A stretch of DNA of 64,000 bases from Whitmania pigra (GCA_021613335.1 JAJTWR010000437.1:679001-743000), one strand, 5' to 3'. Counted from the first letter of the stretch, positions 11,595-30,281 are shown. Numbers and translations are program-made. The notes: a model not told the origin generated them from the sequence alone.

Positions 11595-14500
11595 CTGGAG
11601 CAACAACGTTTTTACTATGGTTATTACATTTATTACGACTGCTTTTACTATACTTTTTAATATTACAAAATTATTTAATTATTTAATAGCTACAATTATT
11701 ATTATTATTATTATTATTATTATAGTGCTTTTATATTATTTTATGTAGCATGGCCTAATGTTCTTTATGTTGATAAGGCGTGCTGTTGAGCTCAACGCGT
11801 TCCTGCATGCGATGGTAAAAGCAGCACTCGTTATGTGTCGTGTTCTCAACCCAACCTTCACTGCCGGGGAGCGCCCTTGAGAGGCGGTTCTACACAAATT
11901 TATCTATCGATAATTTAATTATTAATAGCAATTACTCCCATCGATTACAGTACTCAGAAAGCTTATTTAAATATAAATAATCAAACATCGAACACAACCA
12001 ATATCATAACAACCATTTAAAATAGAAGTTGTAATAAACTAATAATAATATTAAAAATAATATCAATAATAAAAAATAATATTAACCATCGTTACCATCA
12101 GCATCGTCATCATGATCATCAACATCATCACAAATGTAAATGAACGAGTGTGAAGAAGAAATGAAAGTTTATTTTTTGTGTAATTGTGAAAAATCCTTCC
12201 CAAAACAAGTTTAAAGTTCAAATTGCCAGTGAATGACTTCAAATTATCGCCTGCGTAACGATGAAAAATGTATTCGCTCGTTACTTTTATTTTAAAAAAT
12301 GTTTGACAAAATTATTTGTTAAAATATATTATTACTTACGTTAATCATAATATTTTTATCATTGAATTCACATAAATCATCATCAACATCGTCGTCATCA
12401 CCATCGTCATCAGAAACTTCTTAATTCTCTGGAGAATTTGTTTCTGACAGGAGGATTGAAGAATTGTAAGGGATGAGATTTTCTTTGTCTTGTTTTTCTT
12501 GAAAAAAAATTCAAAATGTCGAGGCAGAATTGCTGCTTTAAAATTCTGTTGGATGTTTCATTTTTCATCTTTTGTGATTAAAATTTAAGTCCGTGGAAAA
12601 CCCCTGAGCTGAGATGGAAATTCTTGTCTAAGAGGCACTTAATTGCACTTAATTGCACTAAAATGCACTCATTAGAACTTAATAGCATTCGCACTTTCAA
12701 ACAAAAATGTTTTCAAAACCGGTTTTACTTATTTAAAATAAAATAATATTTAATCAAATAAAGAAAACATTTCATGTATTACAATTTACGTAATTGCTTT
12801 GTGACTATTTGTTCAGATTATCCTATTATTATTAAATTAAGATTTAAATACAACATTCACAAATTAATACCAAGTCTGATTAAATAATTCTTAATAACTA
12901 ACAAACAGTCAACGTGATAACTGTGAATCTGTTGTAAGGGACTAAAACCACATTCCATCATCATCATCGTCATCGTCTTCATCATCATTATCATTATCAT
13001 CCATATAATTACAACCCTTGTCCTACTTTCGCTCGTCATCAGAATCAGATTGTCTTGCTAGGATTATTTGATGCTTATTTATCTTATTATGTTGCTTTTA
13101 CATTATTTTTGTATTATTAACATCATTATTTCTTATTGTATCGTTGTTCTATGACATTATTTTATTATTGCTATTATTGTCATTAACTCATTAGCGAGGA
13201 AATCTCTTTTCCTTGGTAGCAGAAATTTATCAGAAAAATGAATTAGAAAAATCCTTTTATCCATGCAAACCATTTTCAATAATAAGATTAATGATGACGA
13301 TGACGTCGAAGACGATAATAATAATAACAAAAATAATGTGAAAAACAATTATTAGCTTCGTAAATTGAGGAGGATTTAGCATCAAAATAGATTCCACCTT
13401 TTTAAGGAAAGCTTTGGCCATATTGCGCTAGTGATATACAGTTCCTTTAAAACCGATGATAACGACGACGATGATGACGATGATGACAATGACGATGACA
13501 ATGATGACGACGACGACGACGATGATGATGACGATAATGACAATGACGATAACGATGACGACGATGACGATGACGATGATGACAATGACGATAACGATGA
13601 CGACGACGACGACGATGACGATGATGATGGTGGTGTTGATGATGATGATTCGTTGTGATTCACAATTTATGAAACTACATAAATATTCCTTTTTTTTTAT
13701 AATGAAAGTATATATGATTTTCCTAAGAATAAACATTTTAAAAAAATGGTATAAATACAGAATACAAACATTAATCTGTTCATTAACTTGCTTCCTAAAG
13801 TCTGATTTTTCAAACAATGGCAGATTAAAATTAAAAAAAGCATCGAAATAGAATGAATAAAAAATTAAATACATGCAAATTGCAATCCACACCTGAGTGT
13901 AATTTCTTTATAAGGATGCAACACTACTGTGAAACATTCATTAGGTGAATGAAGCGTAAAAGAACGTCTTTTCTCATACGTCGATGCATGCACCAATCCA
14001 CGCACCATCAATTCACCTGTTTCTTAATACGTTGAAGTGAATTAATACATTTACGATGATAATTAATTCAAATATTTATTTCTACTAAGAATTTTTGTTT
14101 TTTCGTACTGGATTAAATGGTGCGAATATGAAATTAAGAAAGTGCTTTTAAAAATATAAGTATTAAGTAACTGAATATTATTGATAATGATGGTAGTGAT
14201 AAATTTAATGGAAATAATAATAATCGATGTTGTTCGCTATCGAAAGTAAACCTAAGGCATAACTTTACTTAACTGTACTTCTTATAAATAAGCAGTATTA
14301 TTACAAATTCCTTTGCATAAACTTGGCCCAGGTTCAAGAATCACACAATTCATACAGTTATCTATTAAATTACTGGTGATTTTTTGCCTACATATCCTTT
14401 ATATCATTCACAAAGTCGTAGTTAATTAATATACAATAAAATGGTAAAATTTGAATATTGGTGAAATCTCATCGATAAATTGTTGTTTTTCGTGGTTTTC

Positions 14501-14790
14501 GCGACAGTCTCTTCCTGCCCAGTAAATATTTTTTATTGCAAGATTCATAAAAGCTGATTATGTTAACAAAGCTATATATAGATAGCACCATTTCAAAAAT
14601 GCACTTATGTAATATAAGTACTGTTGATCTACGTTATTTTATATGGGTTCTCGAAGCTCAACAAATGACTAAAAAATAAGTTAAATTTGGAGGTTAATCG
14701 ATAGACCAAATTCAGGAAGAGTAGATGTTTAAAGTTTATTAAGCGTCAGCACAAGTCACTTCTAATTTGAGTGGTCCAGCTGGCTATAGA
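11595..14790. other. AT-rich region with microsatellites, no gene recognised
   Basis: It contains (ATT)n at about 11695-11722, CAT/GTC mixtures near 12100-12130 and 12380-12415, and TCATCATCG near 12955-13005. A short array of TTAATTGCAC-like decamers lies near 12635-12690. The missing upstream exons of the CUB gene could lie here, but I could not find a convincing one. Confidence 0.45.
13452..13650. repeat. GAY trinucleotide array (GAC/GAT)
   Basis: About 200 bp of GAC and GAT triplets. Five of six frames are open, with translations of poly-D/N, poly-M/T, poly-S or poly-I/V. Such frames are expected from the repeat itself and there is no flanking coding signal, so no gene is called. Confidence 0.9.
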
Positions 14791-14799
14791 TATTGTTAG

Positions 14800-15092
14800 A
14801 AAGATGTCAGAGGGCCCCAAAACATTTTTTAAAAAGGAATTTCGGAAATTTTCGGGCTGCCATTTCCTTTCGTGGTTCATCTAAACTCGTCTTCGTGGAG
14901 AGGAAGCAGAACTCACTAAAATATGTTGAAACGCTGGACCACTATCTTTTTCCACTGTCTGACAAATTTGGAGATGATTCAGTCGTTTTTCAGCATGACG
15001 AAATTGCGAGCAAATATTTGTCTGAGTTGAATAAATTTTATAGGTTTGTGAATCTAATGTGTTTAAGTAGAATGTGTGAAAAAATGGCATAA
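14800..15092 (+). pseudogene. Tc1/mariner-type transposase fragment
   Basis: The frame contains RAAISFRGSSKLVFVERKQN, then KYVETLDHYLFPL and DKFGDDSVVFQHDEIASKY. These match the middle of Tc1-like DD34E transposases: the G-SKLVF strand, the Y---L----LPF helix, and the second catalytic Asp within the FQ-D-A-H block. Here the block reads FQHDEIASKY, so the usual D-N-A-P-C-H spacing is damaged. The N- and C-terminal parts are gone and no inverted repeats were found. Confidence 0.75.
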
Positions 15093-16256
15093 ATTCAGTA
15101 CATAAAAGTTGTCGTCAAGAAACGTAACTAGGCCAAGTCTTTGCAATGCACTGTACTTGAAATGAAGTATTTTTGATTGACGATTTTTTTTTAACAAATA
15201 CTTATATTTAAGTAAATTTTGGAGCTGTTACTTAGACTTTTCACAGAATTGATAATAATAAAAATTTAAAAAATATAACAACTTATATTAAATTATTCCC
15301 AAGAATTTGGTATTTATTTAAATATTAAAAAATAAAGAGAGTGTTTCCAAAGCGTTTTCATTGGTTAAAATAAACTTTGCCCAACAAATAAACTTGGACC
15401 AGAAAATGAAAAAATCCTAGATCCTAAATTTTTAAAGCAACTAATAATTCAACGAAATTGATCACATAAAAGTTATAATCACTTTTTATTATTTTTATAG
15501 ATATTATATTCAAGGCTGCATATTAATCGTTAAAAAATTTTAATCGGTTAGAATTTCTTTAATCGATTAAACGGTATTTTTCAGTTTATTTTAATTTTAA
15601 TAGTCTTCATTTTTGTTTACTTGCCTTTCAAAATTTACTCTAAATTACTTGGAAATTGTTTTCCTTTAAAATTGTTCAAAACGTCAAAATTGTTAAAAGT
15701 TGAAAATGTTTAAAATTTTTTAACCTGTATTTTATATAAATTTTAAAAATAATTTTAATAAAATTGCCAAAACGGAACTTGCTGCTTGACCAAATTACAT
15801 ACTAGAGTATGACCTATCTTTAACGAAATCTCAAAGGACCGAAAAAAATCGTAATTCGTTATAGAGAATTTCGTAATAAGAAGGTTCTTTATGTTACATC
15901 ACACATGTATCACAGTTTCTTAGTCGACGAAGCTTGAAGAGAGCGAGAGAACCTTCATCATTCCATGTCTCAGTGATTGATAGAACATCAGTATGTTGTA
16001 TCGGCGATGAGATCAGAGTCGAACTTTTTTTCCAACGACCTTATGTTGAGATATCCTAATCTAGGAGCATTTTACTTCGAAATTGTCTCCCATTCTGGCA
16101 TCCATCACGAGAGGCATCGGCTTACCAGACCTGCCAGTTGGTGGAACCGTGACAGGAGCCTTTTTTCTAGCGGTCTCATTGTTCTAGCCTCGTGGGAACT
16201 CACCCAATTAAGTTTCCTGTTACATTCGTTCGCTTGTCTGTTTGATCCTTTAAGTT

Positions 16257-17160
16257 TTGGTAGCACTATCAATCATGCCTGGACTTTGTGTTTACAATAG
16301 CAAATGGCTAGAAAATGAAAAAAAATTGTTGAGTTGGCTGAAAGGGAATACTACATATTCCCAAAAGGCGTATTGTTGCGCTTGCAAAAAGAACTTTGAC
16401 ATTTCAAAATTGGGAGTTACAGCAGTTACAACTCACGCTCGAGGAAAATAACATTGCGACAGTGTTACATCATGCAAAAGCTCTCAATCGATGAACAGTT
16501 TCGTTACCACGTTTGCAAGCAGATCAGTTGATACTGCATCGGTGAGTTATGAAATTGAACCTCAAGCAAGTTGTGATTCTGTTGAGACTTTCCCATCAGT
16601 TGCTGGGAATCGATATGATGATGATGAAGATTGTATACAGATAGCAACAGTTTTGCTAACTTTGAGTCATGGTCAGGCATCTGTTGAAAGAGGTTTCTCC
16701 ATAAATAAAAGTATGATTTGTGAGAATCAAAAAAAGAAGAACTTGAATGCAAGCAGGATAATTAGAGACCATGTCAACAGTGTTGGAGGTATAGGCAATT
16801 TTAGGATAGATAAATCGGTCCTGAGATATTTTAAAGCATCAAGACAAAGATATAAATTTTATTTGGATACCTTGCATGAGGAAGAGTGACAGGCAGCTGT
16901 AATCTCAAAACAAAAAGCAGATGAAGAGGACATGATCATGCTGAGGAAGAAGCTGAAGACTCTAAAACATGACAGGGATATGTTGGACAAAGAATTTTGA
17001 ATATTTAGGACGAAAATGTAAGAACCAGGAACATGGATTTGAATGTGTGAAAAAATGGCAAACGGCTTGAGGAAAGATAGCAAGGCAAAAGCGACCGAAA
17101 TTGCAACTTTAGAGAAAGACTTGGAAAATTGATTTTTTAAAAATAAATCGATATTATGAA
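16257..17160 (+). pseudogene. hAT-like transposase relic with BED-type finger
   Basis: The first part (16257-16480) has YCCACKKNFDISKLGVTAV, then THARGK and an HC after a stop, which looks like a BED-type zinc finger. The second (16491-16890) has LTLSHGQASVERGFSINK, the conserved C-terminal block of a widespread hAT-like transposon family, followed by a K/E-rich coiled-coil frame to about 17110. The catalytic middle is missing, so this is an internally deleted copy. A related N-terminal half lies at 55.8-56.2 kb. Confidence 0.65.
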
Positions 17161-18980
17161 CTTTCATGTGTTACTGTCTTGTGTTATTTGTCTAAATTAT
17201 AAAAAAATGAATAATTAAAATCTAAATACCTTTATTTTTGTTATTATTGTTGGTCCTAAAAAATGGAGTAGAAGGTCCTAAAAAGTCCTAAATTTTGGTT
17301 TTCAATTTCCTATATGAACCATGTATATAATTACATAATTATGTAAGAGAGATATTTAACAGTGCGAAGATAAAATTGTAATTGTATGTGTGAATGTGAG
17401 TAATATATTTGCATTCTTGAAAATTTAAAATGCAAATTATTAATTATAATTAAAAATAATCATTGTCATACTCCTCATAAGTTATAAATTAATAATAAAA
17501 TTTCAAACACATTTATTAAATTAAACTAAAAATTTCAATTGCATTTTTAAAACTTAAAACAGTTTTTAATTTAATAACTTTTTCCAAAGGAAATACTGTG
17601 AATGCGAAAACAGAAATAGAAATAACTTCTATAACCTTTCGTGACTTGATTTTATGACGTTGTCTACAATGATGACGGTGACGACAATGATGAGGATGGA
17701 GGTGGTGGTGATAGAGATGATGATGATGATGTTGATGATGATATTGATGATGATGTTGATAATGATGATGATGATTGTGACGATTAAATTGATGATCACG
17801 AATGCTATAAACGTCATCACTCATTATCATGTTGTTATATTTTAAATTATAATTCGAATATAATTAAACGTTATATTATATAATCATAATTATTAATAAA
17901 AATTATTATTATGTAGCAAAACATGTCGCAATTTATTGTGAATAAAACTTAAAATTCAAATTTATGTAACAGAAGCTATATCCAAGTAAATTTAATAATT
18001 AAAATATTTCGAAACTAAGTCACTGCTAAATAAGTTATTCCATGAAAAACGTTGCTAATATTTCTCATTTAATCCTTTCATGCAACAACATTCGGAATTT
18101 TTTATTTTATTAATATGTTTTTGTTGTTTCAAGTAACTTTTACATTTAGATGCAACAAAATTATTTTTTAATAACGCCAATAATATAATGCTGCAAATAA
18201 ATAAATAATGTGAACATATTTGTGATGTTTTCTAAAAAATGTTTAACATTTCTTCATCGCTTTACATTTATACTGCTTCAAGCATTTTTTTGTTCTAATT
18301 GTTTATAATGCCTTCATTTATTAATTTTTATTTTAATATACATTAAATAAATATTTGCAACAATAGTTTAAAATTAAGCAATTTCACCTCTCACGAAGAA
18401 AGAAAGAAAGTGCAGGAAACACGGTTTTAACAGGAAAAAAGTCATTTCAAACAATTTTAGTGATTTAATTGATTTTAGTTAAATTTCTGTTGTCATTGTT
18501 TAATTAAAATAATCATTGACACTAATTATCATTTCCTAATGTTGTAACATTGCTAGGTCGAAACAAAACTGTAGGACTCTGATTAGTTTACCATTTAAAG
18601 TGATTTTAAACGATGATGTCGATTATTAGTAAATTTAATTTTAATTAAAATCAAATTAGCTAACTAAATATTACTAATATAATTCTAATTAGCATTAATT
18701 GGGCGGATGCTGTTGTGCGCTCTGCTTCCTAATATCCGAGTTCTCCACATCGAGGCGTGCATCCACAGCTTTCATTTCTCACATCTCCATCATTCGTTCA
18801 ACCACCCACACACCCGATTACTTCCTCATTCATTTTTTAATTTAGATTCATTCTGCCGTTCACTCACTCAATAACATAAACTAACACGCTGACGGATTTC
18901 CCAAGTGCAATACTTAAAGTCCCCATTACTTCCAGCCAAATTAATCGCAATCAGTTCGCCATAACCACGGGATGGGCACC
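17161..18980. other. AT-rich region, no gene recognised
   Basis: It includes a GAT/GAC microsatellite at about 17660-17785. Nothing else shows coding features, splice structure or repeat identity that I can support. Confidence 0.5.
17660..17785. repeat. GAT/GAC trinucleotide array
   Basis: Imperfect ATGATGATG and GACGACAATGATG triplets. Open frames on both strands here are repeat artefacts. Confidence 0.85.
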
Positions 18981-19165
18981 CCGTCAAAATAGCCCAAGAC
19001 AAAATAGTCCCGTCAAAACAGCCCGGACAAAACAGCCCCGTCAATATAGCCCGATGACAAAATAGCCCAAGACAAAATAGCCCCGTCAAAACAGCCCCAT
19101 CAAAATAGCGGTAGAATTGGTTCTTTGTTGATTTGTTACATGTCCACATGACGGGATGAAATGTT
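18981..19165 (-). mobile_element. Foldback-like element, single arm (array of CAAAAYAGCCC units)
   Basis: About eight units of a 14-17-bp motif (GACAAAATAGCCCCGT and variants) run from 18981 to 19112. They are followed by AGCGGTAGAATTGGTTC and GATTTGTTACATG, then CACATGACG. The reverse complement of this non-array stretch is found at 23355-23415, next to the inward face of the right arm of the element at 22.8-23.5 kb. This copy is therefore one arm plus a short piece of body, in the opposite orientation. Confidence 0.7.
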
Positions 19166-21349
19166 CGACGTGAAAGGAGTGAATTGGGATTTATGAATTA
19201 TGAATTGTGAGGCACAAATTCATTCTTAAGACCAGAAAATTACTTTCCTCGAAAAAATTTTCGTTTTTGGGGAGAATTTTCCAGAAGCTCTCAAGCTAAT
19301 TTGTTTAAACTTTTACATGTTCATTTTGTTCATCTAGAAGTTGTTTGAAAGCAAACAATTCATTTAAAATTCTGTTCGTGTTGCTGGAGTGCAGAGGTGG
19401 ATCAAAGTTGTTTTTCGTTTTACAACCGAAAGAAATTTGTCTTGAAGGATTGAATCGTTAAAGTCAATAGGAAATAAAAATTTTCAAACCGAATAATCTC
19501 AAATTGAAATTTAACGTTGTTTAATTATATGAAAAAAAAAGAACTAAAAAAAAAACTTTAAAAAGAATTTTAAACGCTGCGCAACAAGTATCATATATTA
19601 CTATTTATTATTAATTATTATTAGTATAAGAACAAACATCACCAACAACAAATGCAAGAAGGAATAACCGATTATGAGGTTAAAGAATATTTCAAAGTTC
19701 ACACGAAATCTAAAGTAGAATTAATGGATCCCCATCGTGTTTTCGTGAACATTTAGTTTTATTCAAAAGATTCATTTACGCAAATTGAAATTTATGTACC
19801 ATCACATTATTCTACTAATGCGTACACTCTATGAAGGAATTGCCAGTTTAATATTTAATAAGTCAAACTCATAATTAATGAAATAATTAAAGAAAGTTTG
19901 GACGAACAATGAAATATAACAAGTGCCAAATTATTCGTGGTAAAACGTTATTCGAAAACCAAAAATGAATTGGAAATTGTGAAGCGTTACAAAAAAAGTT
20001 TATTTCCAGTCTATGAAACTAAAGTTTGTTTTTTTTAGTTAAGCATGAAAAAATGATCAATGTGACGTGAAATATTTAAAATTTTTCATAACGTCGAATT
20101 TGGCACACGAAAATAAAACTTTTTACCTGATTTCAAAGCAACTATTCATGGACAGAACAATTTGAAAGAAAAATTCCTAAAATACGTTTTTGCTTATTTT
20201 TTCAAAAACTGAATTATGAATATTCATGACGCTCGTTTTTTTCAGCATTTTTTTTACATTGAATGAGGCCATGTTCTCAGGATTATTGCGAAATGCTTCC
20301 CTCATCGGTCCATTGGATTAACAACAATACAAGAGTGGCACTAACATCTTATACATTTCCTCCAATAATAATCACTTCAATAACAATCTTGTATCATTTT
20401 AATGCAGAAAACTTTATTTAATGACCCTTATTTAAAAAAAAACTTGAAAGTCTGAACTTGACTTAATACTACTTATTGGTAGCTTTTGAAGCAACATCTA
20501 AGCGCAGTCGGGAATATTTTCAACTCTGACATTAGGCCTAATGATCGATAAACTGGTGATCCAAGAAATAATCCCCTTAATCATTTTTTTGAACAAACTA
20601 ATTATTCTTCTTAACTCCTCAATTTTATGTAATGGAATTTTATTTAATGCTTATGAAATCAATCGGTGTGAAGTGAAGATTTTCAAAATGTTTGATGAAA
20701 CGTGCACCGTCACAATTAACTCAATTAGGACGTTTTTAGGACACTCAACTCATTCTAGATCCGTTTAAATCTCCGTTTAAATTTAAAATTTTAAAATTTT
20801 AAAATTTGCCTACCAGTGCATAAACGTTCCTCAGATTTTTCCTTATTTACAAAACTTGGTAATCTTCATTTTGTAACACGTAATTGTAACTTAATTTATA
20901 TAAAGCCACATGCTTTTGTAACAAAGGCATTTGTTGTAACCATTTATATAGCGTTCCTTCCATTGGCGCTTGTGCCAGTGCTGTCTCGAATGCGACACGA
21001 CACGACTGTTGCAATATGCAGTTTTATAAAATAAAAGTATATTCAAGTTTATAACTATAAGTTTTTAAATTTCCTTAATTTTTTAAATAAACAAAATTAA
21101 TTAAAGTGCTTTTTTTCTCTTTTCTAATTCACAGAAAAACCTCTTTCCTTCCACAAAAGCTGCTTTCGTGACTAATTTTATCTCCCAATCTTTTGCAACT
21201 CCAGAGAAAAAATCTAGTATAACCAAGTTTCATATCCTTAATGCAATTTTTCGTAAGTTCATTCATGACATCCTTAATTTATTTTATTAAGTTAAGAGAA
21301 AGGCTTATGAATTTCTGGTCCTGTGCTGTTTTGTCTATTTTGATCTATC
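19166..21349. other. AT-rich region, no gene recognised
   Basis: Small open frames (for example 20541-20768 and 20816-21034) show no domain or splice partner. Bases 20930-21020 resemble 31850-31960 (see the dispersed repeat there). Confidence 0.45.
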
Positions 21350-22290
21350 GCGTCATGTTTGTCGCGATTGCGATTTAAATCGCGATTTAGGCAAGGTTAC
21401 GATTCGATTTGAACATTGTTGGATTCGATTTTGGAGTCCGCGATTTTGATTTTATTCGATTTGCATTTTTTTCGATTCGATTTGAATTGTTTAAATTGAA
21501 ATGCTCCAGATTTGTGGAGCAGCCGTTCATTTGAACCAATTATGGGAGTGAAATTCCACTACTTTGATGAAGGCTTTCAGCTGAGAACAAAGACGGCTGC
21601 ATACAGACTTTGGGTCAAAACACACAGGAAAACAATATTTGTGCAGCTTTTGAGGAAATACTGTCAGAGTATGGAATGCAGAGCATTGACATTGGATATG
21701 TTGTTACTGACAATGCCAGAAACATGCTTAAAGCCTTCACAATATTTTCAGAGGAAGCTGCCATGTTTGCGTTTGATTGTACGGAAGATAAAAGTGAAAT
21801 GAGAGAACGTGATGAGGCTTCAGAGCCATTGAATGACATTGATGAAAATTTGGGGCAGCTAAGGGTCACCGCTTTCCGAAACTAAAACGACTTGCTCGTA
21901 GACTTCTAAGCAACCCGGCATCATCTGGATGCTTTTCAGGTGCTTTTGTCTCTGCAAGAAGAAATCGATTGTCAGCGTCAACTGTGGAATCACTGTTGCT
22001 GTTGAGGGAACATAGAACTGACTCAAACTGGGTTTAATAATTTTTATGTTAAACGGTAATAAAACTGTCATAAATGAATGTTGGCTGTTGATTTCATTGT
22101 ATTGTTTTTCACGAAAAATTTGCGAAGCTACGGCAGCAGTAAATTTTGGAAGATTTGATTCGATTTGGGATTTGCTCATATGGGATTTGATTTGATTTGT
22201 AATTTTGAGATTCGATTTGAGATTTGGTTATTGAGATTTGAATCATTTTACAGATGATTTGAGATTTGACCATGGAGATTCGATTTGAGA
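21350..22290 (+). pseudogene. hAT transposon copy, degenerate (same family as 34.1-35.6 kb)
   Basis: The region carries the same coding stretch as the hAT element at 34078-35601, but on the plus strand: LWSSRSFEP-like, VKFHYFDEGFQLRTKTAAY, then after a one-base frameshift near 21605 EEILSEYGMQSIDIGYVV and TDNARNMLKAF. It extends further toward the transposase C terminus than the intact-ended copy. The flanks (21355-21490 and 22145-22290) hold the same GATTCGATTTG and GCGATTTAAATCGC subterminal repeats. The outermost inverted repeat (CAGTGATGGGC) is not preserved at either end. Confidence 0.8.
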
Positions 22291-22299
22291 AGAAGCTGA

Positions 22300-22796
22300 A
22301 GATGCTGACGACTCCTTGAACTAACCATTCCCTATAACCAACCATTTCCAGACGATTTTGTTGCAGTGTTCTAAGCTCAACCACTAGAGAATGCAATCGT
22401 CGATGTGGTACGGCTTCAATAACAACCGGATAGTCTCTTGCAGTGAGAGACTTGACCCAAATCTCTGTAATCGACAATTTTTGAAAGTCAGTAAGTTTGT
22501 CATGGCTGAGAACTCCACAAGTGAATTCTTTAGACAGAGATCCAACTTTTCAACCTTGGGCCCATGACCGTCGAGCACTTCAATGTTAAAACCTCCATTT
22601 TCTGCTGCCATCCCATCTATGTCCTTTATCTGCACGATATCTGCGCTGAATTGAATTCGGCCACCTCCGAATCATATCGTTCACCACTGTCCTCTTTGCC
22701 CAGTTCCTCCACCAATTTCTCAACGCAAGCCTTGTGTCGCAAGGATGTCTCCCTCTGGTCTTTTGTGGTGACCCGTTATAAAGTATACCCATTATA
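22300..22796 (-). pseudogene. Unidentified degraded coding-like segment
   Basis: This GC-richer stretch has overlapping minus-strand frames that look protein-like when followed across frameshifts: DQREASLRHKACVEKLVEEL, then MAAENGGFNIEVLDGHGP, then LTDFQKLSITEIWVKSLTA and RDYPVVIEAVPHRRLHSLV. It has no introns and at least three frame changes, so it is probably a processed pseudogene or part of an old mobile element. I do not recognise the family. Confidence 0.35.
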
Positions 22797-23466
22797 GCCC
22801 GGCGACAAAACAGCCCCAACAAAACAGCCCCATCAAAATATCCCGGCGACAAAATAGCCCAGGACGAAAAATACCGACAAAACAGCCCTGACAAAATAGC
22901 CCAGGACAAAACAGCCCCGTCAAAATATTAAAAAAATTTTTTGTGAGTTGAATACATTAACTGATAACTGATTCAAAATTTAATTCGAAGTTAGTGGTTT
23001 GAATGCTTTCATGACCGTTATGAGTTTAATTGGTATCAGGGAATTTCATTAAGATTTATCGTATAAAATATTATTAGGATTCCGGCTACTTCCTTAGCTT
23101 ACATAGACTTTTCAAGTTGGTATTTAATATAAATTATCGATTGACAAGCAACATGTGCCATCTGCACAAAGAGAATTTACCAGACACTCATTAAGTCACG
23201 AAGATTCCTTTGATCGTTTAATTTCTTTTGATCCTTCCCCGAGTTCCTGTTGCATTGTGTACAATGAAAGGTTTGAATTGGAATTTGAATTTTGTCTATG
23301 TTATCGACTGACGTACAACATATTCGAGCCACACAAAGTGAATCACCTTATCGGACTCACCTTATCATCACGTCATGTGAACATGTAACAAATCCACAAT
23401 GAATCAATTTCACCGCTATTTAACGGGGCTATTTTGTCGGGGCTGTTTTGTCCTGGACTATTTTGA
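22797..23466 (+). mobile_element. Foldback-like element with inverted terminal repeat arrays
   Basis: The left arm (22797-22926) has about eight GACAAAACAGCCCC-type units. The right arm (23410-23466) has the same unit inverted (GGGGCTATTTTGTC, GGGGCTGTTTTGTCC). The roughly 480-bp body starts with GAGTTGAATACATTAACTG, which recurs at 37899 in a smaller copy. The body also holds a diverged direct repeat of about 60 bp (near 23142 and 23302: ATCGAYTGAC--RCAACAT). No transposase frame is evident. It resembles foldback elements in having long, internally repetitive inverted ends, but the unit is unlike any I can name. Confidence 0.65.
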
Positions 23467-24381
23467 CGTCAGTTTGGTGTTTTCTTCATTTTTCAATGTT
23501 TTCATCAATTTTCTCATGTCGTTGGCAATAGAATTTTTGCAATCTCAGTTTATCATTTATATAAATACCCTTTCATACGTATCATCGTAATTTTGTCAAT
23601 TTGTAACAGGTTTATCCCTTAGACTGGAATTATATTCCCTTGGGATACACCCTGAATTTGTGATTTTTTGTATGTGATGAATGATTTTTCGTTCATAGTT
23701 CTGAAATGAATAAACGAATTCAAATTGGAAAAAAAGGAACGCTTAGAACTAAGTACCGTGCTCACTTAAATGAGTTATTTACTAACGATTGCACAACAAG
23801 CATTGGCGCTGAGTAGTAATGATTGTCAATTGAGGTGTTTTGTGAAATAATAACATAACAAAAATAATTCAATATAGATTTAATTAGTTTACAATATAAA
23901 CTTTATTGTTATTGCGCGGTTATAACAATACCATTCATAACACATTTCTTGTTATTGTTTCATTTAATTTGAGTCCATCTTTTTGGTCTTTCAGCATACA
24001 GGTAGATGCTTTTACAACAATTGAGAATTTCATATAAATATTGATCAATAATAATAAATAAATCTAATATTATATTTTCTGTGTTACTATAATGTCGTGT
24101 TGTTGATGCTGATGCTCATTATGTATTTATTTTATAATTAACTTTTCTGTAAATACCATACTATCTATTACATGAGCTATACATTTTAGACGTTCCGTTA
24201 GAAATTGTTTGTCAAACATTAGTCACTTTCCAATAACATTATCAACATTTATTAGCTTAACTATCCAAAAAATTTAGAAATCAATAAATCAATAAAGGAT
24301 TGTAAGATGACTTAATCTACCATAAAATATTGTTGCACTCCACACATTTATTATCATGAAAACACATCAGCACTAAAACTA

Positions 24382-27392
<3,011 letters not shown>

Positions 27393-27501
27393 TGGAATCT
27401 TGTTAGTGAACGTGCAAGTGAATCGAATTATTAAATGAAAACTTGTCTACATTGAAAATGTCTTGCCGCTTGAACGCTCTCAATTTATTACATAAGTAAC
27501 G

Positions 27502-27522
27502 ATCAAATGATACATCACGTGA
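27502..27522 (-). promoter_or_regulatory. Shared upstream motif, cathepsin copy 1
   Basis: ATCAAATGATACATCACGTGA is a diverged form of the motif found upstream of all five cathepsin genes, here 110-130 bp before the ATG. The GATA core reads TGATAC rather than TGATAA. No TATA-like box was recognised. Confidence 0.5.
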
Positions 27523-28596
27523 ACAAATTGTTGTTAGCTTCAAAAGTATTGTATGAGTGATGTTCATTTTACGCAGCCAATTACCAGCCTTATTTGACAT
27601 CCAACCTTAATCATAATTTGGCTATTACCACAATGTTTGTGTTGTAAGATAATTTCTGATGCAAGTTTTTGAAACATGCATGCATTCATTTTGATTTTAT
27701 TAGAATATCATTGGAATGCACGTCTTATGTTGTTACTTTACTCATCGCGATTAAATAAAAACAATATTTTGAAAAAATCATGGCTGTGTAAATCATGAGA
27801 CTCGCCAGTTACAAGCAATTGTTTCAATAAAATCAATAACCAGCATCAATTAAACACCCACAACTACATATCACTTTCTGAGAATTGCTGAACGTATTTG
27901 CATTTTCATTCGTATGGTCAATCTTGAACCATAAAATTCTCGTTGATAACGCTTACTCAATATTTAATGACTTAATGTTATTGAAACAATTTATCATTTA
28001 GCATTGGGGAGAACAATAGTTTAATCTTATAGAAACTTAATTGCGTCATACATACATGCAAGTACTTTGGTGATGTAACTCCACACGGATGTCCTCAAAT
28101 TTTAAAGCTCGTAATATCTCATTAATGTAATGACTCATATGCCCTATATTTATTTCATATTTTAAGATCACTAATTTAATTTCGTAAATATTTGGGATTT
28201 TAATTCCACTTCCTAATTTTGCAGTTTAAATTTACTAAATTTTTGATATTTTAAAATGTTAAGTGAATCGGAGTAAAATTGCATATTTACATCATTATTG
28301 ATAAAAAAATCCGCAATTTTTAATTTATAAATGATGCTATGAAACGTCGTTGCAATATCACCAGCTTTCAAATTTAAAATATCAAAAGTGATGCGAATTC
28401 GCCTATTCTAGATTTGTTTGATGTGGTGCCATGTGCAGTTTTTTTACCAATTTAGACTCGAAGAAAGTTTATTGAAGTAAAATCAAAAAATAAAATTTAA
28501 TAACACCTATATAACTTTATTTAAGACCAGCATTCAATAAGATTTAGCATGTTCAACAAGCTCAATCTTTTTCAAAGTCATGTTCCATTTGCTTGG

Positions 28597-30281
<1,685 letters not shown>

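Noticed and set aside
13428..13892. Open frames rich in D, S, M/T or I/V on both strands
   Set aside because: Repeat-driven: GAC/GAT triplets have no stops in most frames.
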